A stretch of DNA of 64,000 bases from assembly GCA_019009955.1 (NCBI GenBank), contig CM032229.1, forward strand, positions 7,856,001 through 7,920,000. Direction: 5' to 3'. Each line of letters opens with the position of its first letter. The stretch's first letter is position 1. This document shows, in pieces, positions 42,441 to 54,271 of the stretch. The position numbers and the translations under genes were made by a program. The DNA comes from Riptortus pedestris. Lineage: Eukaryota > Arthropoda > Insecta > Hemiptera > Alydidae. The notes below the pieces were generated by a model that was not told the DNA's origin, ran no database searches, and saw nothing but the letters and a program-made list of their open reading frames with translations.

Positions 42441-45261
42441 TATATATACTCGAACACATATATACTTCATTTTGTCATCTCCTACATAGGATTGATGGAC
42501 ATTTGAAGAATTTTTTCAGAAATCGCACCATGAGTGCAACATCAATAAACACATATTTTACTAAACAGATATTGCACAATGTCCTTTTAAATTTTTATAT
42601 CTCAGAAATTACAATCGAGAGTTTTTACTATTATAAGTAAATTCCACAATATCTACCAGAAACGTGCAAAATGCTAGTTCAGTATAATGCAAGTACACAA
42701 ATAATTTCTTCTGAGAAATTCTATTTGGCTTGACAGATTTTCACTGTACTATCAAAACAAAAATATTCTTTTAGTTAGATAGTTGAAGTTATTTTCCACA
42801 TTTCATCAAAAGAGCCAAACCAAAAGTAATGTCGATGCTCTTGGAAATTTTTTTTTGGATCCCATGTTTTAAGAACTATAATTTTTTTGTAAAGTAATTC
42901 CATTATTTTTCAGGTGTACCTTGCAAGGATTGGCTTCTGTTGTAACTTTTGATTCATACTTAAGGTAAATGTATATCTTTCTTTACTATTCAACTTCCAT
43001 GTAATTCTAGCAGTCTATCTACTTCAAATACTCCTTCACAGCAGTTATGGCCTTGCATTGTATACATTTTCTACTTACTTGCAATTATGTGCTAGACTCT
43101 TTGAAGTGCATTGGCCTTTGCCACTACCTTGTCAGTACTGTCTGCAACTAGAGTCCTCCAATTAGAGATCCCTAGCCTCTACTAGTCTTCTCTTCTTTGC
43201 TCTATATACAACATTATTTTCTGGCCTCCTGTCGAGGGCAATTTCTCTCCATATTCCCCAATCATTGCTATCTGCCTACAAGAATATCAGGTTCACGTTA
43301 CATTTACCAATTTATTGTTGCATCTCATCTTTCTCAGGGCTCTTCTCTGCCAAAATGTAGGTCTGATAACCACTTTATAAATATGCACCTTTGCCATTCT
43401 AGAGGCTTTTAAAACCTAAAACGATCTGCAGGGCATAGAACCATCTGGTCCTCAAAACCTATTCCCGTACTATTACTTTATTATTATTCCACCCAGGTAC
43501 AATTATTGAACCCGCTACAATTAGGAAACATGAATCCTTCAAATTTTCTTTCTCTCTCGACGATCCATACTAATTTCAATATTCCATGGACACTAACCAT
43601 TTTTATTATTATTATTTTTACGTATTTACATACCTCACATAACAATAAAAATTGGTCTCTTAATATTGAAATTTCATATTTAGGGCTGTTGTAACATCTA
43701 GTTTTGCCCCTCCCTTTTTGAACAAAATCAATTAGAGGGGGGTTAGAGGGAGGGGATGGAAATAAAAAATAGCAAATTTCTTTGAATCTATTTGAGATAC
43801 AAAAAAATTGGTGTAGAACCATTTTTCTATTATTAAGAAAATGTCTACAAATTATGTTCTATGACATTTTTTGATCTAATTTGTTGGAGCGAAAGAAAAT
43901 CCTACATTACTTGCAAATGGCGTGCACCAAACATTTTATTTTCATTTAATTTATTATTTCATTTGGTGCCAGACATCAGGTTTTTATTGGGACATTATTG
44001 GCCCTGTGCTGAAACCGAGTAACAAATAGCATTTTTCTTTCCTTTTTTAACAATTACTCAGCACATTTCAGTCCAATATCACACATATTAACCTTAATGG
44101 AAAGAAAAAGGAAAACTCGTTAACATTAAGAATGTTATTTAATATTTACTTAAATCATACATAATTCTTACAGTTGAAAAACTAATATGTTTTTAGTTTC
44201 CTCTGTTCCAGGTGTGCATTGCTCTGATGGATAGTAGTATACTGTATCGTCACACCCTCGAGACCAACACAGTTTGAGAGAACAAGCTTAACATTCGTCG
44301 TTGGTAAATAAATAAAGTATTTGAACTTTCAGAAATTATTTTCATCATCATTATTATTACTTATTAACGTCTACTTAGTAATGTTTGCGGCAGATTATCT
44401 ACAGCTTACTACCCTTTTCTAGCCAGGGGTGGGACTAAGGATTTTATTTAGTGAGTTTGTCACAAATAAATTCCTGTTGCCCAGATAGGTATCAAACTTG
44501 CCACTCTGGGTTTACTATGTGAGATTAATCCCAAAGATTTAACTCACAGGCTAACCTGAGCCCCTCATTATCATTAGTAATAAATAATTTCAAACTAACA
44601 TTAAAATCCTATTCAATGTTTGATGAAAAAATTCAATTAAAATGCATCAAATGTTGACTACTATAATAAATTATTAGATTGTAAATAATACAAATATTTT
44701 GCAATAAAGTTGTTTGCTTTTACTTTCTTCTGTATGAAGTAAAATTGAAAATTTCCACAGAATTCTCAGTTTTGACCCTCCCTGAATCAATTTTGACTGG
44801 TCTAAGCCTATGACTGGACATATCTCACTTGACTCAAAAACAGCAAGCCTTAGAATGTTGAAATTTCATATTTGGGGTTGCCATAACGTCTAGTTTTCAC
44901 CTCTCCCTTCAATCAAAATCGATTTAGGGGGTTGGGAGGTTTAGATCAGTGCAAATTAAAAAGAAATCTCATTTCTCTGTATGCATTGGAGTTATAAAAT
45001 TTTCATATAGGACATTTTTTTTATCATGAAAAGATTAATAAATTAAGTTCTATAAAATTTTCTGATACAATGCATTGAAACCGAGATAGTTTATCATTTT
45101 TAAATGAAATAATTTTAGATCAAGCACAAACAAAAATGTTGTTTATTTAATTCCGTAGAAGTACAAGGAATACATCAGATTTTTTCTTTTTTGATTTCAG
45201 GTCAATTAGACATGGAAAATGCTCCAGACTGGAAACAAGCTTCATGGGGCTTACAAAGTAG
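41474..45261 (+). CDS. Small spliced gene with alternative 3' exons, unidentified
   Basis: Exon 1 (ATG 41474 to 41556) encodes MSYQGSAKIRVNSLQQNTVA and ends TTCAG|gtgagt. Exon 2 (42914-42964; ...ttttcag| and AG|gtaaat) continues CTLQGLASVVTFDSYL. Both junctions split codons after the second base, and the frame stays open. Two alternative continuations fit the same phase: exon 3 (from 44212, ccag|G, stop 44225-44227, with AATAAA at 44311-44316), or exon 4 (from 45201, tttcag|G, encoding SIRHGKCSRLETSFMGLTK, stop 45259-45261, donor gtaagt near 45299). The product is about 49 or 64 residues with no signal peptide and no known domain. It may be a small protein or a non-coding transcript; upstream exons may exist. 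Confidence 0.4.
42114..42151. repeat. (CA)n microsatellite
   Basis: About 19 CA units following a short TA run, inside intron 1 of the small gene; a second short CA run is at 42264-42282. Confidence 0.9.
42300..42550 (+). repeat. F1 3'-half fragment, degraded
   Basis: 'aaatttggtaacaatcaaaaaattgc', a (TA)n tract (42398-42437), 'cattttgtcatctcc', 'ggattgatggacatttgaag' and 'catgagtgcaacatcaata' follow the F1 order. The hairpin end is lost. Confidence 0.5.
43092..43440 (-). pseudogene. Non-LTR retrotransposon (RTE-like) C-terminal relic
   Basis: Minus-strand fragments read KASRMAKVHIYKVVIRPTFW then, after stops, NWRTLVADSTDKVVAKANAL and QRV-stop at 43092. 'K-x-x-IYKxVIRP' and 'WR-x-LV' spacing match the region after the reverse transcriptase core in RTE-like elements. 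Multiple stops show decay. It lies in an intron of the small plus-strand gene. Confidence 0.4.
43660..43995. repeat. Repeat F3, copy 1
   Basis: Shares with 44765-45195 and 62535-62960 the ordered blocks 'ttgaaatttcatattt', 'taacatctagttttgcccctccctt', 'atcaattagagggg', 'gagataca', 'ggtgccagacatcaggtttttat'. No coding frame; element class unknown. Confidence 0.5.
44390..44565 (-). repeat. tRNA-derived SINE (family S-A)
   Basis: Minus strand: head GGCTCAGGTTAGCCTGTGAG followed by TTAAATC..; decayed B box in 'gtttgatacctatctggg'; body 'gacaaactcactaaataaaatccttag'; tail 'tggctagaaaagggtagtaa' and 'gctgtagataatc'. It sits just downstream of exon 3's AATAAA. Confidence 0.6.
44765..45195. repeat. 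Repeat F3, copy 2
   Basis: Begins 'ttttgaccctccctgaatcaattttgac' and includes 'gacatatctcacttgactcaaaaac', 'tttggggttgccataacgtctag', and ends 'acatcagattttttc'. The longest of the three copies. It directly precedes the exon 4 acceptor, so part of that acceptor's T-tract comes from the repeat. Confidence 0.5.
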
Positions 45262-45424
45262 TTTGGAAATACAACATTTGTTTCTCTGACCTCATTAGTA
45301 AGTTGTGTCAAATGCTAAACCATTTCAATTTGGCCTAAGCAAATTCTCAAATTTAACATATACTTAAGGTTAATAGGTATGAAAAACAAAACAAAAAAAA
45401 AAACATTCACTTCATGAAGCTAAG

Positions 45425-45501
45425 GCTAATTGGGGAGGGTTATCAATGAGTTACAGCCCTTTTCTAGCTAGGGTGGGAGGTACTAAGAAACCTTTGCAAA
45501 A

Positions 45502-45585
<84 letters not shown>

Positions 45586-45600
45586 TTATAAAATGGTCCC
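45425..45600. repeat. SINE S-A fragment joined to (TC)n(TA)n
   Basis: 'ggctaattggggagggttat..cagcccttttctagctagggtggga' is the 3' tail of S-A on the minus strand. A (CT)n tract (45502-45524) and a (TA)n tract (45525-45583) follow. Confidence 0.5.
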
Positions 45601-45797
45601 AGAGAGGACTTGTACTGACTGCACTGATGTCAGATATGTATCTGATTGTCCATGTACAGTGGTCTCTAGCTGTTCCAAGGAGAAAAGCTTATTATTTCAA
45701 TTAGTGTAGGGATTATAAGGTTTGTACATTAAAAATAAATCAGTTTTTATATATTGGCATGACTAATTCTAATATTATTATTTATTGATATCCACTT

Positions 45798-45993
45798 TTT
45801 GCCACTGTGGCTAATTGGGATGGTTTATCTACAGATTGCCACCCTTTTCTAGCTAGGGTGGGATTAAGGCTGTTATTTAATGAGTTTGTCATCAAATAAA
45901 TTCTTAGTGCCCAGGAGAGAATCGAACTCACCGCTCACGTTTACTATGCGAGATTTAAGCTAACGCTTTGACTCACATGGCCAACCTGAGCCA
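45798..45993 (-). repeat. tRNA-derived SINE (family S-A), best copy
   Basis: On the minus strand: GGCTCAGGTTGGCCATGTGA, GTCAAAGCG (A-box region), ...GGTGAGTTCGATTCTC (good B box, consensus GGTTCGANTCC). The body 'gacaaactcattaaataacagccttaatccc' follows, then 'taccatccctagctagaaaagggtgg'-type tail and 'attagccacagtggcaa'. About 195 bp. The tRNA-like 70-nt head plus unrelated body is typical of a polymerase III SINE. Confidence 0.7.
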
Positions 45994-48900
45994 TATAAGA
46001 ATATTGATATAAGAAATATTGATACTACTAGTTGAAATTACATTCTGTTATTTATTTTACCTTCCTATTGAACTCACCATTTTTTTAAAAATAAGATTCA
46101 CCCCAAAACAGCAAAATGTATTGTTGAGTCAGCAGATGATGGTACACCAAGTCACATCAAGCAATGCGACCAATGTGACACTATTTAATAGTTACTAGAA
46201 TTATCCTCATGTTACTCTAAATGAAACTTCATGGTATTTCCAAGCTCACTGGAATCTCTAATATGTATTCTATCTACAACACAGACCACATGTTTCTGCT
46301 TACATTTCTTGTTCCACCCTTCTCTCTCTTTTATTTACCTCTTTCCACGGTATTTTCTATATCAGAATTCTCCAGAGTTGGATTCATTCATATTATTTTT
46401 TTTTATTGAGAAAAGCAATCTTATTTGCAGCTGTAACCAAGGTCTCTAGCATTCAATCAAATAAACTTTGCCCTTAAGATCAATAAAAATATAGTCATTC
46501 ACATATATTTATTATTCATTTGGAATACAATCCTTTTGTTTTACATAACATTTTTCCAATGATTTATATCTCTATTATAATTTATTTATTATATATCTAC
46601 ACAATATAAGTAACAGGTTATATAAATGGGAATAATAAATTAAGAATATAGCTTTAGTAATTTTATTAAGACAAACAAATAGGAATCAATATGATTCCCA
46701 TATTATTCTTTACGAATGGGGAGAAAGTAGACTCATTCATAATAAAAACTGTTTAAAGAAAGAAAACAGAACTCTAGGTAATAAATGAAATAAAATACAT
46801 TTAATCACATTTTTTAATTTTAACACTGGACTGAGTTTCTTATGGTATATACACATTTTCTTATATACAATATTAATTTTTGGTAGTTAAATTCAAGAAA
46901 TCTATTATATACAAGGCTTAACATTCTTCTTCATAATGAATATTTCAAAACATAAATGTTTTCTAGAAATTTACATTAATAAAATACATAAAATAAACTT
47001 TGTAAACCATGTATGTATATATATTAAAAAATATATATGAACTTTAAAAAATACATAAATACCTGAGCTGCCAGGCAGATAGACAAGGTAAGAAGCTTAA
47101 GAATGTGTTTCCTTAAATTTCTAGATAAAACAATGTGCTTGCTACACACATAAATACATATATCATTATCCACTATCTTACACATTTATAGATAGATAAT
47201 ACACAATTCACTCAAAATAATGTGCCAGGAACATTCTTCAGAGCCTTAAATAATAACAATATCATAATATCTTATACACTTATATAAAACAAAAAAGACT
47301 AACTCTATAGTAGTAAATAATGGTAAAAAAAAAAATGATCAGGCTTCATTTACTAATACATTTTCCTACCATTCTTATTATGTACAGGCTCTTGTTAAAA
47401 GGAAATAACTAAACTAATCTTATAATAAAACTCAAAAGGAAATGTATGTCTCCTTTGAACATGAAGTAAGTGATGCTCACCAGAAATTGTTTTGACCTAA
47501 ATAAAAATAAACATTGGTTATTAAAAGTTACACATAATGATTACTAATAATAATATGAACTAATTTTCTAATGCGACCATGATGTAGGAGGTGAGGAATG
47601 CATCAAGCTGAGCTCCCATCAGAATCTGAGCAACAGGCCTTGGTCCTTCAATATGATTATAACTTAGGACAATAATATTTAAATCCAAAGTAATTAATAC
47701 AATTTTTAAATTTGTATGCTCATGAAGAGCTAAGGCCTGTCAAAAGGTTTTGGTGGCAATTAAGACCAAAGAAACCTATTTCTTTATTCAACATTCAAGT
47801 TTTAACACTACTTTTGTTATACCTAATCACAAAAATTCTCTCTGGTTACAACAACAAGAAATTTGAAGTGGCTTTAAGGGAAATTTACCTGAAGAAGCAT
47901 CCTGCGAAACTCCAAGGGATCCTACAGCTAATCACCGGGAACAACTCCCCGAACGAGAAGCTGCAAATTCACAAACTCCATCAAACACATTATATTGTTT
48001 TATTTAACAAGAATAAACAATTTTTGTATTGATTCATATTAAAAGGATGTAAATTGGTGAAAATAAACAGCACCATTGAAATGTCTGTATTGTGTGTTGT
48101 AGTTTAAATATAAATAATAAGGCATGCAATTCTTAATGTTTTTTGAATTTGAAAGGTAGAACACAGCACTATAGTTTAAGTTAAAGGTAAGTTCTAAATC
48201 AAATTGTATATTCATTCTAAAAAATAAATTCATTAAACAACGATTTAAGTGAGTATACTCTAAAAAGATTAATGTAGGAATAAACTATCTCACCACATCA
48301 AACTTTGTACTCTTCAGACAGGCCTGAAGCGAATTACTTCAAGGAGACCAGTCTATCCACAATCACCTCTGCTCAGGAGATGGAGTTTAAGAAATTCTAG
48401 AAGAAAAAGAATCTGGATTTTAGGATAACATAAAAATGAAACCAAAAAAAAAAAGAATATCCAATAGAGTTAATTTAAGAATAACATTCGTGCCAACATA
48501 CAAACTTAATTAAGTCGATTTTCAAAATCATTATAGGTAACATTATATAAAATAAATCCTATATTTTTCTTTTAGCAAGATCCTGTATGATGAGACTTTA
48601 AATTCAATCTTGAATTTACAGGTTTGAGTCGTTTAGTGATATAATAGCTTATTCTGGAAATTACATGAGTACAATCATAGAGGACTGAAAAAAATACAAA
48701 TAGTTCATATAATGAATATTAGGCTAAGAGAAAAATGTATAGAATTTAATATGAATGGTTATAAAACATTTTTCAATGTGATGCATAATACCAGATTTAA
48801 ATATTTTATTTTATTTATATCCCTATTCCTTATCTCATTTCAGCCAGACAAACAAACTTCGATTTTCAATGAAACATTTAAATATGAAATTTGTTAACAA

Positions 48901-51900
48901 TCACATAAAAAGTATTTCAATTTACGTAACCTGTATAATTATATTATAGAGTACTAGTTACTAAATTTAAGTCAGAAATTGGGACAATATTCACGCTGAA
49001 ACACTCAACACTATTTTCTTACATAGATACAGCATCTACTTAAAAAACAAAGTTAAACTTACTTATATGGTAATCCATAAATTTGCCTTCAGTGGATTTG
49101 CCAGACAAAGTACAAAGTGAATGCTCTCGGAATAAGAATGATTCTTTTTCTTTGACCCTATTTAAAAATAAGAGCTAATTAAAACAAAAAATAAATAATG
49201 CATTGGAAGAAACAGACTCAAGTGCATTGTGTAAAAAGAGAAAGCAGGAATTAATTGTTTCAAAAATCAATGAACGAAATTCTGGTTTCTTTAGTTAATA
49301 TGATTCTAGAAAATAAAAGTGTGAATTCCTTTTGCTACTAAGGTGAACAAATTGACTCAGAACAAAGGAATGAGTTTAGAAGGAGAAATTACAAAATAGA
49401 TGATTTTTCTTTTAATATTCACAAGTTTGAAACCTAATATTAATCTAATTATTAACTAATATTTTGTAAATTAACTAGGTAGTGTGTAAATTTACTTTTC
49501 TATTATCGAAAATGCATTAAAGTATTCAGTTGTTTTGAGAGTGAGCAATAATGAATCAAATGGAATGTTCACAACAAAAAATATAGCTTTTGCAACAAAA
49601 TATCACATTTTGAGGCAAAGGTTCAAGCCAGAACAGTGCCTATAAGAAATGAGGGTATATCCTAGTGAGAAATCAGAGTCAGCAGGACCACTACCTACAA
49701 AACATACATATCACAATTTGATTCCGAGTATATGGGGAATTCTCTTAAAAATGAAGTGGGAGAATAGTATAAACACAGACAATATAATGGAAATCCAAGA
49801 ATGATAGGGAAATGAATATTTATTTTGAAGTTCAAATTTCTCTAAATTCATACAAATCCAATGAAATGGCATTAACATGAAAAACGATAGGAAAATAAAT
49901 AATAAAGATAATTTTTTTTCAGCAACAGATAAAATTCCTACTCATTTTTACTATCACATGGATTTCAACAAAGATAAGCAAGCAGGTTTTATGTTGCTGA
50001 TCTTTAAGGACAACTGCTGTCATAACTCAGTATTTAACCTAGACAGCCCATGCTTATTGCGAATTGACTTATGAAAACAACAAATGGTGTGATCTGATTC
50101 AGTATTACTATTATAAATGAGAGTGGCAGTGATTGAGTGACTTGCTTATAACCGTTCAAGGCTTGCGATTGGCAACAACTTTATTTATGTGGTCACCGAG
50201 GTTCAAATTTATTCTTTTTTTCACTACTGTGAGACAATTGGGTAACTATTTGGATATAGAAATAAGAATGTTTGGTTCGGTTAGCAATAGAACCTCCCAC
50301 TAAACTGCAACAATCAAGATCAACTGATGACTACATGATCTCTGTCAAAGCCATATGGCAGGCTTTCTTCACACGTCATTAAGCAAGCTAATTTCATTTT
50401 TTTCTTAAGAAATGGCAGTTCCTATCAGCAGTTTGAAAATAGATACATAAGTGCAGAACTCTATTCTAATATGAATGATTGTTAAGAAGCCAGAGATGAA
50501 TAAAAACGTTTTAGGTAAGTAGCCAATGAAATTTTTAGAACTAGTTCAAATGGATTGACACTCAAAACGATCTGGGAAGACAAAAGCCTACACAATTAAA
50601 TAGTGAAATTATTTTTAACATGGTACCATTTCTAGAATATAGAAAAACGTTGGTTAAGTCGATATTAATGGTTGTTTAAATTAGGAGTAGCCTTTAAGTA
50701 AAATTTTTAAAAAAATAAAAATTAAGCAGATATGTAAAACAAGAAAAAAATTAAGGAATGAAACAGTGTCAAAAAAAGAAAGTTTTATCAAATGCATAAG
50801 TTCAAGTATAACCAAAAAGGTAATTTTATTTAATCTTGTAGAGTAGAATTCTTAGTTTTTTAATGGACATTGAATTGAATGGATAAACCTTTAGGTCAAT
50901 TATTTCAGTCAAAAGAAATATTCTTAGGAAGATCTGGTGATAGATATTATTGGAAGGAATAAAATTAGAGCAGCTTGTAAAATTGAAAGAGAATTGAATT
51001 GTGAATTTTTTATGACCAGCATTCAGGGCAGCAGTGGGTTTGATCTATGAGAGGAAGATAATAAATGAATATTGATTAGGTTCTAGAGCATGTACGATCC
51101 AACCTAGGATGTTGTTAGCCATTCGGGGAAGTTGAGGAAAACCCCAGTATCCTTATGCAGCAGGAAATCACATCTAGGTAAGATACATACAAAAGTCTTT
51201 TAATTATCAAAAAAATTATTACTTTCAATAAAAAGTAGGTAATACAAGAGAATTTTGATCCCCCCCCCCCTCAATAGCTGTTTGTTTTAAATATTATGAG
51301 TTTATTCCTGGTGGATCTTGAATAACTGGATTTCATAATAATTGTCACAGTATTCCTCAGATTTGGTTTAAGTGAAAAACTGTTGCCAAGCAACAGATAA
51401 AAGATCTTCAAAAAATCAAATTCCTCAACTTCACACACAATTGAAGAGCCAGGCATGATACAAATATTGTTTATGACAATGGATTGGATAATGTTTGGAA
51501 AACTAGGTATCCTTCAATAAAAAATTAATATAGTAGATTTATGATAAAAGGAAAAATTTTGAGTAGTTTAAAGGAATAACAAAAAATAATGGTAATAGAT
51601 TTTAAGAGTTTAAACATTCAAAAAATAATTTTTGACATCACCTACTTTCTCTTTTATAAATGCACTCAAATTTAAAAAAAAACCAAATTACACACCTACT
51701 TTTCAGAGGGTGAAAGAATTTCTAGAGAAGAGAATAGTCAAAAGAAATATCGAAAGATTGAGATTAAAGTAAAGGAAACATTAGATAAATACACATATTT
51801 ACGTGATGCTATTTTCCTTTTAAAGGAACTAATTTTAAGCAAAATTTAATTTTATGTGATGAATAATATCAAATAATGGATTGCTAATATTATTAGCACA

Positions 51901-52501
51901 CATTTTCATAAGCTGTTTTATTTATAAGCAATACAATTAGCCACAGTAAAAAAATAAATATAAGGAGATTAGATAGTTTTTGCCATCTCAAGTATCTACA
52001 GATTTCTTTCTTCTCATCTTCTTTCTTCAGGTCTCGTTTGAGCAAATTTCATTCAAAAAAATAATGTTTTACATTACATAATTTTATAAGGGTTGTTTCA
52101 AATTTAAATAAGTAAAATTAGTTCTTTTCTTCTTTTTTTTTTACTTTATTTTTAGTTTTATACTTTAAATTTATCAATTTGTACTATTAGTAAACTAAGT
52201 CTTAAAATAGTACTAAAATTAATAATATCACAGCTTGGAAAAAAATATATTATGTACTAATATAAAGAAATATGAAGGTAAATTAAAGTCAAGTTAAGCA
52301 TACATTGATCATAAGCTCACTTCATTAATTCCTCACATGTATGTGTACTATGCGTACATTTTCAAAAACTTTCAATATATCATATATATGTTTAATATAT
52401 AATCAATTAATCATAATAAAATAGGTATATTAAAAAATATATAAAAAGCTACTATAATTTCACAGCACATTTAATTCTGAGTGGGAGAGGAATTAGTCAG
52501 T
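45994..52501. other. Long AT-rich intergenic region, includes 3' flank of the minus-strand gene
   Basis: No convincing gene. Longest frames (46221-46449, 47712-48032) lack domains. The minus-strand AATAAA candidate for the downstream gene is TTTATT at about 52145-52150, roughly 350 bp beyond its stop, so 52145-52501 is probably its 3' UTR. A C-run is at 51260-51270. Repeat content is clearly lower than in the first 42 kb. Confidence 0.5.
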
Positions 52502-54271
52502 CTAGGTTCGCTTACGTTTCCTTGACTGTGATTTTGTCTTCTGTCGAGTTTGCCTCTTGGGTGGCGGTTCTTGCGTTTCGCTATATGTTCTGGACGTGTG
52601 CGCAAAGTTAATGAGATCTTGAGCTGCACTAAGATGTTGGAACTCTTTCAGCTGAGCAGGAGTCTTAAACTTTATTTTCTGCTGTTCCTGATTATCGGGT
52701 AGGAAAGTAGTCGTATATGCACCAGGAACAAGGGTCTGCTCGGGAAGCCCAGTCTTACCAGCCGATTGAACAATGACAGTATTGAACTTAGGATCACTCG
52801 GGCTTAGATATCCAGAATGCGAGCCGAGATTAGTGACGTAGCTGACAGATGAAACAGTAGTGGCAGGAACTTGAACTTGAACTTGACTGGCAGCCATAGA
52901 GTTAAACCTAAACTTCTCCTTGACCAACTCTATTTCTGCTATACTGATCATAGGTGTACACGGATAAGATACGTCTGTTGTTGTCTTGTCTGCATCCTTG
53001 GGGTAACTGGCATTATAAGAGAATGCTTTCCTCTTTTTAAGGGGCAAGCTGGAACTTTCACTGTCTTCTTTTATCGTCTCATCAATTTTTTTCAATAAAC
53101 TCTCGATTTCTGCTTCCCAATACATTATATCTCCCTTCTCGCCTTCTGCTACTGCTTTGAGATCTTCCAGTGTATCTTCGTAAGTATAGCCTTTTTCATC
53201 AGTTGTTGTCTTCAAGTCTTCTTCAGACCTTTCAGTATTCAACATGATACAGGCCATTACACTTTTCCAATTCCTTCGGATCACACAGAGATTATTTTTA
53301 CAGCCAGAGCACCAGCACCTATACATTTTTAATCTAGACTGTTCACAAAATAGGGGAGACAAAAGGCTTATCCATGAACGTGCGTTCAGTTTGTTCGAAT
53401 AGGAATACACCTTCATCTGGAACTCGTACATTTTACCATCACTCTTAATAGTATAATCGTGTAACATACCTATACCACTGTCCTCGAAATTATAATCAGG
53501 ATTGATCTCTTTGACCTCATCGCTACCGTCATTGCTGAACGAATCGATGGATTTATACTCCTGATCTCCCACGTCCAATTGCTCCTCCTCTGCTTGGGGA
53601 GGCTCACATATTTCGACAATATTAGTGACTGCTTTACTCTCAGTATCATCGACCACTAATTCTGTAGGAATAACATCTTTGCTCACAAACTCTTCAACTT
53701 GTACTTGAGAAGATGGATTGGGTTCATCGGCAACGACTAAAACTGTTTCTTCTATGTCTTTCGAGTCAGATATATATGTATAGTTGTTGATATTGTTATA
53801 GAAGGATTGAATGGTCTGAGGAGGCCATGTTGGTGGGTAGACAGTATTAGGATCTTTGGAATGTGAAGCGAGAGGCTCTTCTTTAATGGGTGGCTCTTCA
53901 GTAGAGTCGGGAGCTGGATTTGATGGCAGCTCTACCTCAGCAGCAATTTCCATACTTACTTCTGTCTCCACAACTTCCTCAATCCCATTTTCTACCACTA
54001 TTTTCGCAGGTTCTTCGACTACTTCAGTTTTTATATTCTTAACGACATCAGAAACAATTCTATTAGGCACATCGTCTTCACCTATTTCATCTACGGCAAT
54101 TTCTATCTTCTTTCTTCTCTTCTTTAGCTCATTCTTCATCTTGGCTAAGTTCTTAAGTTTATGATATTTCTTATTCTCTCCCCCAGTGAGATTAAGAGAA
54201 TCTCTTATTCCAGTTTCTGTGTTCATACTTGACCAAATGTCATTCATTAGCATGTTGCTTTCACTTTCATC
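52502..54271 (-). CDS. Terminal exon of the unrecognised nuclear protein gene
   Basis: 589 codons plus stop, starting at GAT after an acceptor tttttcag (54272-54279); the ATG at 54286 belongs to the intron and is not the start. Order: DESESNMLMNDIW; a lysine-rich segment ELKKRRKKIEIAVDEIG; a long valine/glutamate-rich region (VKNIKTEVVEEPAKIVVENG) with little predicted order; then a compact part MYEFQMKVYSYSNKL, ISLLSPLFCEQSRLKMYRCW with C-x-C-x2-C spacing (WCSGCKNNLC); a helical IMYWEAEIESLLKKIDETIK; a Q/V/S-rich tail; and a basic end KRQTRQKTKSQSRKRKR that can serve as a nuclear localisation signal. This exon alone is strongly supported as coding: 1.77 kb open in an AT-rich region. Confidence 0.85.
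   Translation of the reverse strand, partial: DESESNMLMNDIWSSMNTETGIRDSLNLTGGENKKYHKLKNLAKMKNELKKRRKKIEIAVDEIGEDDVPNRIVSDVVKNIKTEVVEEPAKIVVENGIEEVVETEVSMEIAAEVELPSNPAPDSTEEPPIKEEPLASHSKDPNTVYPPTWPPQTIQSFYNNINNYTYISDSKDIEETVLVVADEPNPSSQVQVEEFVSKDVIPTELVVDDTESKAVTNIVEICEPPQAEEEQLDVGDQEYKSIDSFSNDGSDEVKEINPDYNFEDSGIGMLHDYTIKSDGKMYEFQMKVYSYSNKLNARSWISLLSPLFCEQSRLKMYRCWCSGCKNNLCVIRRNWKSVMACIMLNTERSEEDLKTTTDEKGYTYEDTLEDLKAVAEGEKGDIMYWEAEIESLLKKIDETIKEDSESSSLPLKKRKAFSYNASYPKDADKTTTDVSYPCTPMISIAEIELVKEKFRFNSMAASQVQVQVPATTVSSVSYVTNLGSHSGYLSPSDPKFNTVIVQSAGKTGLPEQTLVPGAYTTTFLPDNQEQQKIKFKTPAQLKEFQHLSAAQDLINFAHTSRTYSETQEPPPKRQTRQKTKSQSRKRKRT

Noticed and set aside
47712..48032. 106-codon plus-strand ORF as a gene
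   Set aside because: No splice partners, domain, signal peptide or conserved motif; low-complexity AT-rich composition.
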